DNA of 64,000 nucleotides from Rhodanobacter sp. C05 (GCF_002001165.1 NZ_MUNQ01000009.1:1-64000); one strand, 5' to 3'; shown: positions 6,568-14,082, numbered from the stretch's first letter. The notes: generated from the sequence alone by a model not told the origin. Made by a program: numbers and translations.

Positions 6568-6870
6568 GGCAGCACGCTACGCCGTCGGTGACCTACACGA
6601 TAGCGCTGCTTTGAAAGCCCGGCAATGGCGCGAAGCTTGTGGCCTGCGTGCGAAGAACGAACCGCTGACGATGAGCGCCACGTTGCGACGAACCGCGCGC
6701 AGCGTGAAGCACGAAGAGGTGAGATACGCCAACGCGCGCAAGACGCGACAGACGACCGAGCGCACGAAAGACGACAACGCAGGCCAGCCCGAAAACAACA
6801 TGACCCGCGCAGCCGATGCAGAGCCAGAAGTTGCGCACGCGACACAACGACAAAAGGATGCTGCTCTGCC
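6568..6870 (-). other. Cassette without a convincing gene
   Basis: 303 bp between two attC. The only candidate minus-strand frame starts at 6845 and runs through attC to 6525. Its 106-residue product is Arg/Ser/Cys-rich low-complexity sequence typical of a wrong frame in GC-rich DNA. The sequence is purine-rich on the plus strand (many GACGAC/GCGAAG blocks). End cores GTTAGTC and GTCTAAC do not pair fully, as in the other gene-less cassettes. Confidence 0.5.
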
Positions 6871-6926
6871 GACTAACGCTGGAGTTAAGCGGCGGCGGAG
6901 CCGTCCGCTTGAATGACTGGTTAGGG
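6871..6926 (-). repeat. attC site of gene-less cassette 6927-7110
   Basis: 56-bp variant, arm TCATTCAAGC, loop GGCTCCGCC; cores CCCTAAC and GTTAGTC. Confidence 0.9.
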
Positions 6927-7110
6927 ATTTGCGGCCCGAGCGTGCCAAGGCGAACCACACGACGCCGTGCAACACCAACGAGCCACAAACCCCACGCTTT
7001 GAAACTTGACGGCTTGCCGCAAACACCACACAAACTTGCCGAAGCCAAACACTACACGACAACGCGCCGATGAACGAAACCAACCTAGCCGGGTTGCCGC
7101 ACAAGCAAAG
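6927..7110 (-). other. Gene-less cassette, copy 2 of a duplicated pair
   Basis: 91% identical over its full 184 bp to 5938-6121, with the same variant attC attached, so whole cassettes were duplicated. The two copies are separated by two other cassettes. The longest conserved identical block (~45 bp) covers the region around TTTGAAACTTGACGGC, the best candidate for a functional element. Confidence 0.6.
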
Positions 7111-7167
7111 GCCTAACGCTGGAGTTAAGCGGCGGCGAAGCCGTCCGCCTTGAACGAGATGTTAGGC
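7111..7167 (-). repeat. attC site of the 7171-7476 cassette
   Basis: Cores GCCTAAC and GTTAGGC, full consensus. Confidence 0.92.
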
Positions 7168-7170
7168 GAG

Positions 7171-7476
7171 CTACTCACCTGTTTTGGAACCGTTGCTCTT
7201 GAGGATAATTGGGAGCAGCTCCAAGAACCCTAGGAAAATCCAAAAGGCCATGAACCCGAGAGTGACCCAGCCGAGCGAAAAGGACATGTCTTTACCGTCA
7301 CTGTACTTGCCAGCAGTGAAACCCATGGCGTAAACGTTGGCGGCTATGAGGACGGCCCAACAAACGTACTTGAGCGGCTTGGATATCTGCTTGTAACCCT
7401 CAGGATGCTTGTAGCCAAGAAACGCCAAACCACTTATGGCCGCAACGATCAAACCCGAGACGATTGATTCGAGCAT
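7171..7476 (-). CDS. Cassette-encoded three-helix membrane protein (101 aa)
   Basis: Helices at residues ~3-21, ~36-56 and ~68-91; a short cytoplasmic or periplasmic loop KHPEGYKQISK and a polar tail KSNGSKTGE. The start ATG lies just inside the cassette after a short AAC spacer. The family is unknown. Perfectly complementary cores. Confidence 0.68.
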   Translation of the reverse strand: MLESIVSGLIVAAISGLAFLGYKHPEGYKQISKPLKYVCWAVLIAANVYAMGFTAGKYSDGKDMSFSLGWVTLGFMAFWIFLGFLELLPIILKSNGSKTGE

Positions 7477-7483
7477 GTTTAAC

Positions 7484-7540
7484 GCCTAACGCTGGAGTTA
7501 AGCGGCGGCGTAGCCGTCCGCCTTGAACGAAATGTTAGAC
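7484..7540 (-). repeat. attC site of the 7543-7782 cassette
   Basis: Cores GTCTAAC and GTTAGGC; loop GGCTACGCC. Confidence 0.92.
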
Positions 7541-7542
7541 CG

Positions 7543-7782
7543 CTACGCGCGATCGGCCGGTAGCAGCCCATGAAAGAAGAACAGACTAAGGATGAAATAG
7601 AGCGGCCAAAAGACAGCCCTAAACCCATTGTAGACATCCATCCACAGCCAAACCCAGCCGCTTACGACGGGCCAGTCGTGTACGGTGAAATAAATGTAAG
7701 TAGCCGGAACCCCGATGAAGTACAACAACCGGGAAAGGATGCCGGCGCTGTAGCAGATCCGCGCAAAAGTTGCTGTGCTCAT
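7543..7782 (-). CDS. Cassette-encoded membrane protein (79 aa)
   Basis: Very aromatic small membrane protein with helices around residues ~12-32 and ~52-72 joined by a Trp-rich loop (HDWPVVSGWVWLWMD). GGGAGCCTGATGAGCACAG places GGGAG close ahead of the ATG. The function is unknown. One of only two gene cassettes whose end cores (GTTAGGC, GTCTAAC) are not fully complementary. Confidence 0.64.
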   Translation of the reverse strand: MSTATFARICYSAGILSRLLYFIGVPATYIYFTVHDWPVVSGWVWLWMDVYNGFRAVFWPLYFILSLFFFHGLLPADRA

Positions 7783-7795
7783 CAGGCTCCCTGCG

Positions 7796-7852
7796 GCCTA
7801 ACGCTGGAGTTAAGCGGCGGCGAAGCCGTCCGCCTTGAACGAAATGTTAGGC
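7796..7852 (-). repeat. attC site of the 7847-8065 cassette
   Basis: Cores GCCTAAC and GTTAGGC, full consensus; contains the gene's TAA. Confidence 0.92.
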
Positions 7853-8065
7853 ATCAGCGGCCTCCCAAAGATGCCCTGCACGAACAACCTTGCAGTGATA
7901 GCAACCGCTGCTGACGCCATCTAAGTTATACCAACAATGCATGCCGCCGACCGCCTCGCAGTCGAGTCCTTTGCCGGCGACGCCAAGGTCAATCAGGAAC
8001 CAAGGAAGATACCGCCGTAAAGCAGTCCTCCAGCGGTAGGGTGACGACTTTGCCCGAGTGCTCAT
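7847..8065 (-). CDS. Cassette-encoded small Cys/Trp-rich protein (72 aa)
   Basis: Basic N-terminal third (RAKSSPYRWRTALRRYLPW) followed by a domain with CE, HCWYN and CYHC, four Cys and three His in 35 residues, which could bind a metal or form disulfides. No clear signal peptide. TAA is provided by attC. The family is unknown; a small DNA- or zinc-binding protein is one possibility. Confidence 0.58.
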   Translation of the reverse strand: MSTRAKSSPYRWRTALRRYLPWFLIDLGVAGKGLDCEAVGGMHCWYNLDGVSSGCYHCKVVRAGHLWEAADA

Positions 8066-8070
8066 CTGAT

Positions 8071-8127
8071 GCCTAACGCTGGAGTTAAGCGGCGGCGAAG
8101 CCGTCCGCCTTGAACGAGTGGTTAGGC
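8071..8127 (-). repeat. attC site of the first cassette (8122-8469 gene)
   Basis: Cores GCCTAAC and GTTAGGC, full consensus arms and loop. Confidence 0.92.
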
Positions 8128-8469
8128 GCCGCCGCTAGGCACTGGCTGCGGAGTGGTATGCAACATGGTTTTACCCAAGCGCTCAACAAGTGGGAGTAGA
8201 AGCTGCGATTGGTTAGTTGTGCATTGTGTTCGAAGTTCATCGAAGAAGGGCTTCGCATCACTAGACTCAAGAGTGCTGATCCCATTTTTCCCCGCAGAAT
8301 AGCCCATGAGCCAGATCATCATTCCTTGAACTTGCGGGGTGTCGGAGTAAGCCGTTTTTGAAACTTTGGCTTCAAATGTGCCGCAACTTACCGAACTGAA
8401 ATCGATCCCATTCGCTTTACATGAGGCTGCCGTCAACATCAAAAGAACGCCAAAGATATAACTTTTCAC
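8122..8469 (-). CDS. Cassette-encoded HdeA/HdeB-like exported protein (115 aa)
   Basis: Residues 1-17 form a signal sequence (YIFGVLLMLTAASC), possibly of lipoprotein type. The mature protein follows the HdeA/HdeB pattern: a first Cys (SVSCGTF), then WLMGYSAGKNG, then FFDELRTQCTTNQSQLLLPLVERLG with the partner Cys. HdeA-type proteins are periplasmic acid-stress chaperones, but many homologues have other or unknown roles. GTG 8469 is taken as start because GGGGG lies six bases upstream and the only upstream in-frame ATG lies beyond attI. First cassette of the array, so the one most exposed to the cassette promoter. Confidence 0.68.
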   Translation of the reverse strand: MKSYIFGVLLMLTAASCKANGIDFSSVSCGTFEAKVSKTAYSDTPQVQGMMIWLMGYSAGKNGISTLESSDAKPFFDELRTQCTTNQSQLLLPLVERLGKTMLHTTPQPVPSGGA

Positions 8470-8486
8470 AGTACCCCCAAATTTTG

Positions 8487-8493
8487 GCCTAAC
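8487..8493 (-). other. attI core / array boundary
   Basis: GTTAGGC on the minus strand without the attC hairpin upstream; exactly complementary to the GCCTAAC of the first cassette's attC. This marks the attI x attC junction. The rest of attI should lie within ~8494-8560 but has no recognisable consensus. Confidence 0.7.
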
Positions 8494-8652
8494 GCTTAGT
8501 AGACCCCAAAAGTGAGGTGTTGCGCCGAGTATGCAGTGCCGTTCCTGACCGTTCAAGCGGCGAACTCCTGCATCAATTCATGCACTTGCGCGGGAGTGCC
8601 ATCGTCGCTGTGGCTGCAGGATGCCGGTGTTATCCGACACTTTTAAGGGTGT

Positions 8653-8776
8653 ATGAGTTACGCATGCGAAAGTGAAGGTGTAACGGAGGCGAAAACGCCG
8701 TGGTTGCTGGATCAGGTGTGGCGTCTGTTGCGGCTGAAGCACATCGAGACAGTTTATGCGGCCTAGACCCGTCGGG
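8653..8776 (+). pseudogene. intI: Integron integrase intI remnant (N-terminal ~40 codons)
   Basis: A plus-strand frame from ATG 8653 reads ...TPWLLDQVWRLLRLKH...TVYAA, stop, TRRV. This matches the conserved start of integron integrases (LLDQVR...RxKHYS.RTEQAYV.W.RRF), with about five residues deleted in the KHYS/RTEQ region and TAG exactly where the conserved Trp (TGG) belongs. After TRRV the similarity ends; no catalytic R, H, R or Y boxes follow before the next gene. Divergence from the cassettes and proximity to attI are the expected intI position. Integrase supplied in trans would be needed for any cassette movement. Confidence 0.6.
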
Positions 8777-9006
8777 TAACTGCGAACCTGCGGACGCAAC
8801 GCGTTGCGGGCAGACCGCCAGCGAGTTATTTCAGCCCCAAACGCGCGCGCGTGCGCGAACGACTTTGGCAAAACGTAAACGCGTCCGAAGCGTCGTGCCC
8901 CGGAAGGGATAACTTTGGGGAGAACTCCGATTCCACGTTTTCCGAAACCGTTGCACCGCAGGGCTTCCGGGTGATTGTTGGATAGACATCCGCCCACGGA
9001 ACAATG
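8777..9006. other. Degenerate intergenic stretch after the intI remnant
   Basis: No gene can be supported here. Contains an alternating CG/TG run around 8842-8858. The long minus-strand frame 8578-9018 has the Arg/Pro/His-rich look of a spurious frame. Confidence 0.4.
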
Positions 9007-9033
9007 AGCCCTCGGCATGACCAGGGCTTTTTG
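9007..9033 (+). terminator. Intrinsic terminator
   Basis: Stem AGCCCT ... AGGGCT around CGGCATGACC, followed by TTTTTG on the plus strand. It would stop transcription coming from the former intI side before the convergent small gene at 9047. Confidence 0.6.
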
Positions 9034-9046
9034 TTGTCTGCGTGCC

Positions 9047-9250
9047 TCACACCCTGACGAAATAGGGTATCGCCATCAGCGCAACGCCAATGGCAATCAG
9101 CAGGAAGGGGCCGGACACGAAATAGGGAAACACCATGAGCGCCAGTCCGCATACCAGCGGAACGATCGCCCGCTGTTTCTTGCCGTACACGAAGAAGCCG
9201 AGTCCGATCGCGCCGAACAGCACACCCCAAAGTAGTGTCGATACGCTCAA
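9047..9250 (-). CDS. Small conserved membrane protein (67 aa)
   Basis: Two to three tightly packed helices: residues ~4-23, ~28-46 and ~47-66, with a basic turn YGKKQRA. The sequence pattern LLWG.LFG.IGLG.F.YGKKQ...VPL.CG.ALM..PYF is that of a widespread proteobacterial small membrane protein of unknown role. It sits between the integron and the peptidase gene and marks the start of ordinary chromosome. Its transcript would run toward the array and meet the 9007 hairpin. Confidence 0.8.
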   Translation of the reverse strand: MSVSTLLWGVLFGAIGLGFFVYGKKQRAIVPLVCGLALMVFPYFVSGPFLLIAIGVALMAIPYFVRV

Positions 9251-9466
9251 GGCAACCTCGGCGGCGCTGGCCCGGATGGCGGGATCCTACTCCAACGCCG
9301 AACCGGCTGATTCAAGCACATGCGCCTGCACGCACTTTTCCAAGGGCCTGGGAACGTGCCAATCTCTGCGCCGGGAATCTGTCTTTGGATATCAACCTTT
9401 GTGCTGCCTGATGACGTGGACGACACGTCGACAGGCGGGTCGTATGTTTGGGTCAGGAGAGTTTTC

Positions 9467-11455
9467 ATGAAGTCCACCGGGTATTTCGCGTTTGCGCTCT
9501 GTTTCGCTCTTGCCGTGCCACTGTCGAGCCATGCCGCCACAACTGCGTCGGCATTCCAGCTGAGCGACCTGCAGAAGATCGTGAACCTGGGCGAGCCGCA
9601 GATTTCGCCGGACGGCAAGCGCATCGTGGTCGTCATTTCGACACCGGACTGGAAAGCGGACAAGAGCAAGCAGGAAATCGATCTGGTGGACACCGCCAGC
9701 GGCGCGCGGCGCACGCTGACCTGGAAACGCGAAGGCATCTCGTCGCCACACTGGTCGCCCGACGGCACCCGACTGGCCTTCGTCGCCGACGATGCAGAGA
9801 CCAAGCAGGGACAGCTCTTTGTGATGCCGATGGACGGCGGCGACGCGCAGCGCATCACCGAGATCAAGCGCGGCGTGGACTCGTTCAGCTGGAGCCCGGA
9901 CGGCAAGCAGATCGCGTTCGTCAGCGAAGACGAACCGGCCAATGCGAAAGCCATCAAGGAACACGACGATGCGTTCCAGGTTACCGACAACCACTTTCTC
10001 ACCCGTGAGGCACTCACCCCGTGGCATCTGTGGGTGGTGCCCAGCGCAGGCGGCACGGCAAAGCGGCTCACCCAGGGCAGTTACAGCCTGCAGACCGATC
10101 AGCAGGACGATACGCCGGTGCCGGCATGGAGCCGCGATGGTCGCAGCATTGCGTTCGTCCGCTTTCCTGGCCCGTACTGGGGGCCGTCGTTCCACTCGGT
10201 GATCGCCAGCGTGGATGCCAGCGGCGGCGAACCGCGCACCTTGGTGCCGGACGAAGGATCAGCCGATGTCATCTATGCGCCGGACAGCGACACCATCGCT
10301 TTCGTGCGCCCGCGCAACGGCGACCAGAACAATGGCAACGCGGTCTACGTGACGGCGGGCAGCAATACCCGTGACGTCACCCAGGCACTGGCTCGCAACC
10401 TCAACGGCTACGCCTGGCTGCCGCACGGCAAGTCGCTGCTGCTGGCCGCCGAGGACGGCACCCACTCCGTGCTGTGGGAACAACCGCTGTCGGGAGCAGC
10501 GAAGAAGCTCGACCTCGGCGACGTGGAAGCCGGTGCGGACGTGAGTGTCTCGAAGACCGGCGTACTGGCCTTCATCGGCAGCACCACGACACATCCGGGC
10601 GAGCTGTACGTGATGGATTCGGTGAGTGCCAAACCGCGGCGGCTTACCAACCTCAATACCTATGTCGACAGCCTCTCGCTGGGCCGCACCGAATCGGTCG
10701 AGTGGCAAGGGCCGGACGGTTTCCACGAGGATGGTGCACTGACTTATCCAGTGGGCTACCAGCGGGGGCAGTCGTATCCACTGGTGCTAGTCATCCACGG
10801 TGGTCCGGAGGCGGCATCCACGGTGAGATTCTCGCCATTGCCGCAACTGCTGGCCGCACAGGGCTTCGTGGTGTTCCAGCCGAACTACCGCGGCAGCACC
10901 AACCTCGGCGATGCCTACCAGCACGCGATCTTCCGCGACACCGGTGTGGGCCCCGGCAATGACGTGATGGCCGGCGTGGCTGCGGTGCAGAAGCTCGGCA
11001 TCGTCGACGCGCAGCGCATCGGCGTCACCGGCTGGTCTTACGGCGGCTACATGACAACCTGGCTGACCGGCCATTACCCGATCTGGAAAGCTGCCGTGTC
11101 CGGCGCTGCGCTGACCGACTGGGTGATGGATTACACCGTGTCGTACTACCAGACCGGCGATACCTATTTCTTCGGCGGCTCACCTTGGATGGCGAAGTAC
11201 AAGGACATCTGGCGCGAGCAGTCGCCGATCTCCTATGCACACAACGTCACCGCGCCGACCCTGATCATGGGCGACGTGGGCGACCCCAACGTGCCACTGC
11301 TGAACAGCTACGAGTGGTACCACGCGCTGCGCGACAACGGGGTGCAGGTGGAGTTCTACGCCTACCCGGTCGACACGCATTTTCCCAAGGACATCGTGCG
11401 CACCACCGACGTGTACCGCCGCTGGGTGGGCTGGATGACGCGGCATCTGAAATAG
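9467..11455 (+). CDS. Secreted S9-family prolyl oligopeptidase / dipeptidyl aminopeptidase (662 aa)
   Basis: Serine peptidase that trims peptides in the periplasm. ATG 9467 is chosen over the upstream open frame because AGGAGA precedes it and the first ~25 residues are a Sec signal peptide ending SSHAA. Residues ~30-390 form the WD/beta-propeller typical of the family (repeated SPDGKRI, SPDGTRLAF, SPDGKQIAF). Residues ~400-662 are the alpha/beta hydrolase with nucleophile Ser524 in GWSYGG, Asp606 in GDPNVP and His638 in DTHFP, a complete triad. The HGGPE oxyanion motif is near residue 445. Length is normal for S9C enzymes. Single-gene unit converging on the hydrolase at 11522. Confidence 0.93.
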   Translation: MKSTGYFAFALCFALAVPLSSHAATTASAFQLSDLQKIVNLGEPQISPDGKRIVVVISTPDWKADKSKQEIDLVDTASGARRTLTWKREGISSPHWSPDGTRLAFVADDAETKQGQLFVMPMDGGDAQRITEIKRGVDSFSWSPDGKQIAFVSEDEPANAKAIKEHDDAFQVTDNHFLTREALTPWHLWVVPSAGGTAKRLTQGSYSLQTDQQDDTPVPAWSRDGRSIAFVRFPGPYWGPSFHSVIASVDASGGEPRTLVPDEGSADVIYAPDSDTIAFVRPRNGDQNNGNAVYVTAGSNTRDVTQALARNLNGYAWLPHGKSLLLAAEDGTHSVLWEQPLSGAAKKLDLGDVEAGADVSVSKTGVLAFIGSTTTHPGELYVMDSVSAKPRRLTNLNTYVDSLSLGRTESVEWQGPDGFHEDGALTYPVGYQRGQSYPLVLVIHGGPEAASTVRFSPLPQLLAAQGFVVFQPNYRGSTNLGDAYQHAIFRDTGVGPGNDVMAGVAAVQKLGIVDAQRIGVTGWSYGGYMTTWLTGHYPIWKAAVSGAALTDWVMDYTVSYYQTGDTYFFGGSPWMAKYKDIWREQSPISYAHNVTAPTLIMGDVGDPNVPLLNSYEWYHALRDNGVQVEFYAYPVDTHFPKDIVRTTDVYRRWVGWMTRHLK

Positions 11456-11480
11456 TCGCGGGCCATCCCTGGCTCACAGT

Positions 11481-11502
11481 TCCGGGGAGCCATCGCCCCG
11501 GA
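11481..11502. terminator. Hairpin between convergent genes
   Basis: TCCGGGG and CCCCGGA pair over an eight-base loop between the two convergent stop codons. No T-run follows on either strand, so termination is uncertain. Confidence 0.4.
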
Positions 11503-11521
11503 GCTGCCCGCAGGCAGAAAC

Positions 11522-12502
11522 TCAGCGACTGATCACCACCGGCAATGCCGACAGCTGCCGTGCCTGATCATCGAGCAGGTGCGCCACGGCCGGATCGAGA
11601 TTGCGCATGAATGCCTCGACCTGTGCCGTGTAGCTTGAGGGAGTGCCAAGCTGCTGGTTGATCTCTTCGTGGCTCAGATCCTGTTCGAGCACCTGTGCGC
11701 GTGTGCCAAGCCGGGTCGCCTTGTCGACGAAATGGTGCGCCTGTGGACAGGAGTCGGCACGCCGGCTGGAGCACACGGCCAGAAACGGCGCGCCGGGCGC
11801 ATGCAACTGCTGCAAGGGCGAGACGGCTTGCCACACCGCCGGATCGCTGCCGAAGGCGCGATCGTACAGACGCGGATGACGCGACTGCATGGTCTGCACC
11901 ACATTCAGCGAAGCGCTGTCCAGAGACACTGTGCCAAGCCAGAGTGTGGCACCTCGCTGCAGTGCGATCGAAGGCTGCGCCGCCAGCAGGTCGACCAGAT
12001 GCGCACCGGCGGAATGCCCCATCAGGATGAACTTCTCGCGATCACCGCCCCACTCCATCGCCTGCCGCTGCGCCTGCACCAGCGCCTGCGCCACGTCCTG
12101 TGCCTGCTGCCGCGGTACGGCATCGGGCAACAGCCGGTAATTGACCGAGACGAGAATGAAGCCGCGCGGTACCCAGCGCGCCACCTTGTTCTCGATGACA
12201 TTCTTTGCCGCCTTGTCGCCTATCGCCCAGGCGCCGCCGTGCACCATGAAGATCACCGGCGCATGATCCGCCTGCATCGGTGCATAGACATCGAAGCGCT
12301 GCTTCGGATCGCTGCCGTAGGTCACATCGCGCACTACGCGGATACCTGGCGGCAGCACCGCCGAACTCTGTGCCATGGCGGCGGCACGCCGTTGCATCAA
12401 GGCATCCCGGAATGCGCCTGCGCAAGCAGGCTGCACACCCAGAACAGGTGTCAGAGCGATCACGGCGAGTACGCCGCACGCCATCATCTGCCATCGGAAC
12501 AT
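11522..12502 (-). CDS. Secreted alpha/beta hydrolase, esterase/lipase-like (326 aa)
   Basis: Probable carboxylesterase of the BD-FAE/hormone-sensitive-lipase type. Residues 1-29 form a signal peptide (VLAVIALTPV then QPACAGA). HGGAW at 88-92 is the oxyanion motif, GHSAGA places the nucleophile at Ser164, and His278 in SHEE is the likely base. Two Cys pairs (CSSRRADSC) support periplasmic export. The open frame extends much further upstream, but that part is antisense of the next gene in the wrong frame. ATG 12502 overlaps the TGA of the desaturase gene as TGATG, so the two are translationally coupled. Confidence 0.85.
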   Translation of the reverse strand: MFRWQMMACGVLAVIALTPVLGVQPACAGAFRDALMQRRAAAMAQSSAVLPPGIRVVRDVTYGSDPKQRFDVYAPMQADHAPVIFMVHGGAWAIGDKAAKNVIENKVARWVPRGFILVSVNYRLLPDAVPRQQAQDVAQALVQAQRQAMEWGGDREKFILMGHSAGAHLVDLLAAQPSIALQRGATLWLGTVSLDSASLNVVQTMQSRHPRLYDRAFGSDPAVWQAVSPLQQLHAPGAPFLAVCSSRRADSCPQAHHFVDKATRLGTRAQVLEQDLSHEEINQQLGTPSSYTAQVEAFMRNLDPAVAHLLDDQARQLSALPVVISR

Positions 12503-13317
12503 CACGGCCTCCCCAGTGCGATACGACATGCTGCACGCAGATCCGGTGCAGTGAACAGATCGGCGATCAGACGTCGCCACTCGCCAAAGGCAATCACCAG
12601 CGGCCGTTGCGAATCCAGCGGATGCGCCAGACCGTAGCGGATCGGCTGTTCGGCACGCTCCTCGCGCAACGTGCCGAACAAGCGGTCGAACACGATCAGC
12701 ACGCCGCCGTAGTTGCAATCCAGGTATTCGGCATTGGACGCATGATGCACACGATGGTGCGCCGGGGTGTTCAGCACCCACTCCAGCACGCCCAGTTTCC
12801 CCACCGCCTCGGTATGCAGGAAGAACTGGTAATGCAGGTCGAACGCCAGCAGGGCGAACACCATCCGCGGATCGAAGCCGGCCAGCACCAACGGCACGTA
12901 AAACACCCAGCCGAACGACAACAAGTGAGTCCAACCCAGCCGCACCGCCGACAACAGCGTCATCTGTTCCGGCGTGTGATGCACCGCGTGATTCGCCCAC
13001 ATCCAGCGGATCGTGTGGCTGCAGCGGTGGTACCCGTAGTAGGCAAACTCCACCGCGACGAAGCAGACCAGCCACACACGCCAGTCGCCTGCCGACCAAT
13101 GCACCGGCGCCAGTCGACTGATCAGGGCAAACAGGCTGGCCAATGCCAAACCACTCAATACGCCAGCAAGAACATTGCCGATGCCCACAGCCAACGACGC
13201 CAACGCGCCGCGACCGTCATAGTCGACCCTGGCGATGCGCCGGCGCCACATCCATTCGAGCAGCACGCAGATCAGCATCACCAGCAGGAAAATGGGCGAG
13301 CGACCAAGACGTTCCAT
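12502..13317 (-). CDS. Sterol desaturase / fatty acid hydroxylase family membrane enzyme (271 aa)
   Basis: Di-iron membrane oxygenase of the fatty-acid-hydroxylase superfamily. The three histidine boxes are intact: HRCSH at 97-101, HAVHH at 110-114 and HHRVHH at 187-192. Membrane helices lie near residues 9-26, 40-68, 80-94 and 130-165. Bacterial members act on lipids or carotenoids; the substrate here is not predictable. First gene of a two-gene minus-strand unit with the coupled hydrolase, which suggests linked lipid or ester metabolism (inference). Confidence 0.88.
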   Translation of the reverse strand: MERLGRSPIFLLVMLICVLLEWMWRRRIARVDYDGRGALASLAVGIGNVLAGVLSGLALASLFALISRLAPVHWSAGDWRVWLVCFVAVEFAYYGYHRCSHTIRWMWANHAVHHTPEQMTLLSAVRLGWTHLLSFGWVFYVPLVLAGFDPRMVFALLAFDLHYQFFLHTEAVGKLGVLEWVLNTPAHHRVHHASNAEYLDCNYGGVLIVFDRLFGTLREERAEQPIRYGLAHPLDSQRPLVIAFGEWRRLIADLFTAPDLRAACRIALGRP

Positions 13318-13341
13318 CAGCGGACTCCGTTGAGCACGTCA

Positions 13342-13989
13342 TCAATGACCACAGGCAATCACATTGCCGCTGGGATCGGTGCAGCTTCCCGTATGCGTCA
13401 CACCGTGGCCCTTGGTGTAGCTGGTCGACCCGGTATAGGTGTCGCCGCTGGCATGGGTGATGGTGCTGTCGTGAGTGGCGGTGCCGTTCGAGGCCGTGGT
13501 GCTGCCGCCATAGCTGCCGCGCGCACCGCTGGCCGTGGTCTGGCTGCTGGCATTCCAGCTGCCGCTGGCATTGCGCGCGTAGTTGCCGCTGCTGTTGTAG
13601 CTGCCGCCGGAGGCGCCGGTACCCGACTGCTGGTAGCTGCCCTGGGCCGAGCCGTCGGTGTTGCGCGTATAGCTGTTGTGACCGTTGAAACTGCCGCCGT
13701 TCGCACCAGTGACCTGGCTACCACCCTGATGGCTTGCGCTGCCATCCGGATTCACCGAGGTATAGGCACCGTGGGCCGCCGTACCGTTCGGACCGGATGC
13801 ACGGGTGCCACGGAAGTGGGTCAGGCCACCCTGGCCATTGGCGACCGTGCCGCCAATGTGGCCGATCTGCTGGCCGTTGGCCTGGATGCGGGAACCGTGG
13901 ACGCGTGCCTGGGCCGGATGGGCCACGCCGAACGCGATGGCGCCGACGATGGCCAGTGAAGCAAGACGGGCATGGGAAGACATGGTCAT
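13342..13989 (-). CDS. Exported Gly/Ser/Thr/Asn-rich low-complexity protein (215 aa)
   Basis: ATG 13989 follows GGAGATTTGCC and begins a signal peptide (HARLASLAIVGAIAFG to AQA near residue 27). The mature protein is almost wholly Gly, Ser, Asn, Thr, Ala and Tyr, with loose repeats of the form GSYNSSGNYARN or YTRNTDGSAQGSY, and ends SCTDPSGNVIACGH with a Cys pair. This looks like an extracellular or periplasmic flexible protein; I know no function. It is transcribed divergently from the two-component system at 14202 and may be one of its targets. Confidence 0.78.
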   Translation of the reverse strand: MTMSSHARLASLAIVGAIAFGVAHPAQARVHGSRIQANGQQIGHIGGTVANGQGGLTHFRGTRASGPNGTAAHGAYTSVNPDGSASHQGGSQVTGANGGSFNGHNSYTRNTDGSAQGSYQQSGTGASGGSYNSSGNYARNASGSWNASSQTTASGARGSYGGSTTASNGTATHDSTITHASGDTYTGSTSYTKGHGVTHTGSCTDPSGNVIACGH

Positions 13990-14082
13990 GGCAAATCTCC
14001 TGCACGAGTGAAGTGGAAGGAACCGCCCACCGGAATGATTCGGTGGCGTGGGGCCACTTTCCCCGAAGGCCGTCGGCAAGGT

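Larger units (their letters stand above)
184..8493 (-). mobile_element. Chromosomal integron cassette array, 22 cassettes
   Basis: Twenty-one full attC sites plus a half-site recur every 190-530 bp, and each separates a single small minus-strand ORF or a gene-less spacer. Read on the minus strand each site has the class layout: RYYYAAC, a GTTCAAG-type box, a GC-rich hairpin with a TTCG-like loop, a GCTTAAC box and GTTRRRY. Arm and loop sequence is nearly invariant, as in sedentary chromosomal integrons, and resembles the Xanthomonas type. The attI end is at high coordinates because all attC point that way and an intI remnant lies divergently beyond it. In 16 of 18 gene cassettes the leading GTTRRRY and the cassette's own RYYYAAC are exactly complementary, as expected of units that once circularised. 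Cassettes look less GC-rich than the flanking chromosome. Oldest cassettes should lie toward base 1. Confidence 0.93.

Noticed and set aside
6525-6845. 106-codon minus-strand frame in the 6568-6870 cassette
   Set aside because: Arg/Ser/Cys-rich low-complexity product that reads through the attC; no start signal.
588-8127. CRISPR array suggested by regularly recurring ~57-bp repeats
   Set aside because: Repeats are attC sites with GTTRRRY cores and gene-sized spacers of very different lengths; there are no cas genes.
8553-8640. Minus-strand peptide ending TPAQVHELMQEFAA before TGA near attI
   Set aside because: Looks like a plausible protein C-terminus, perhaps a gene fragment, but it has no start and cannot be assigned.
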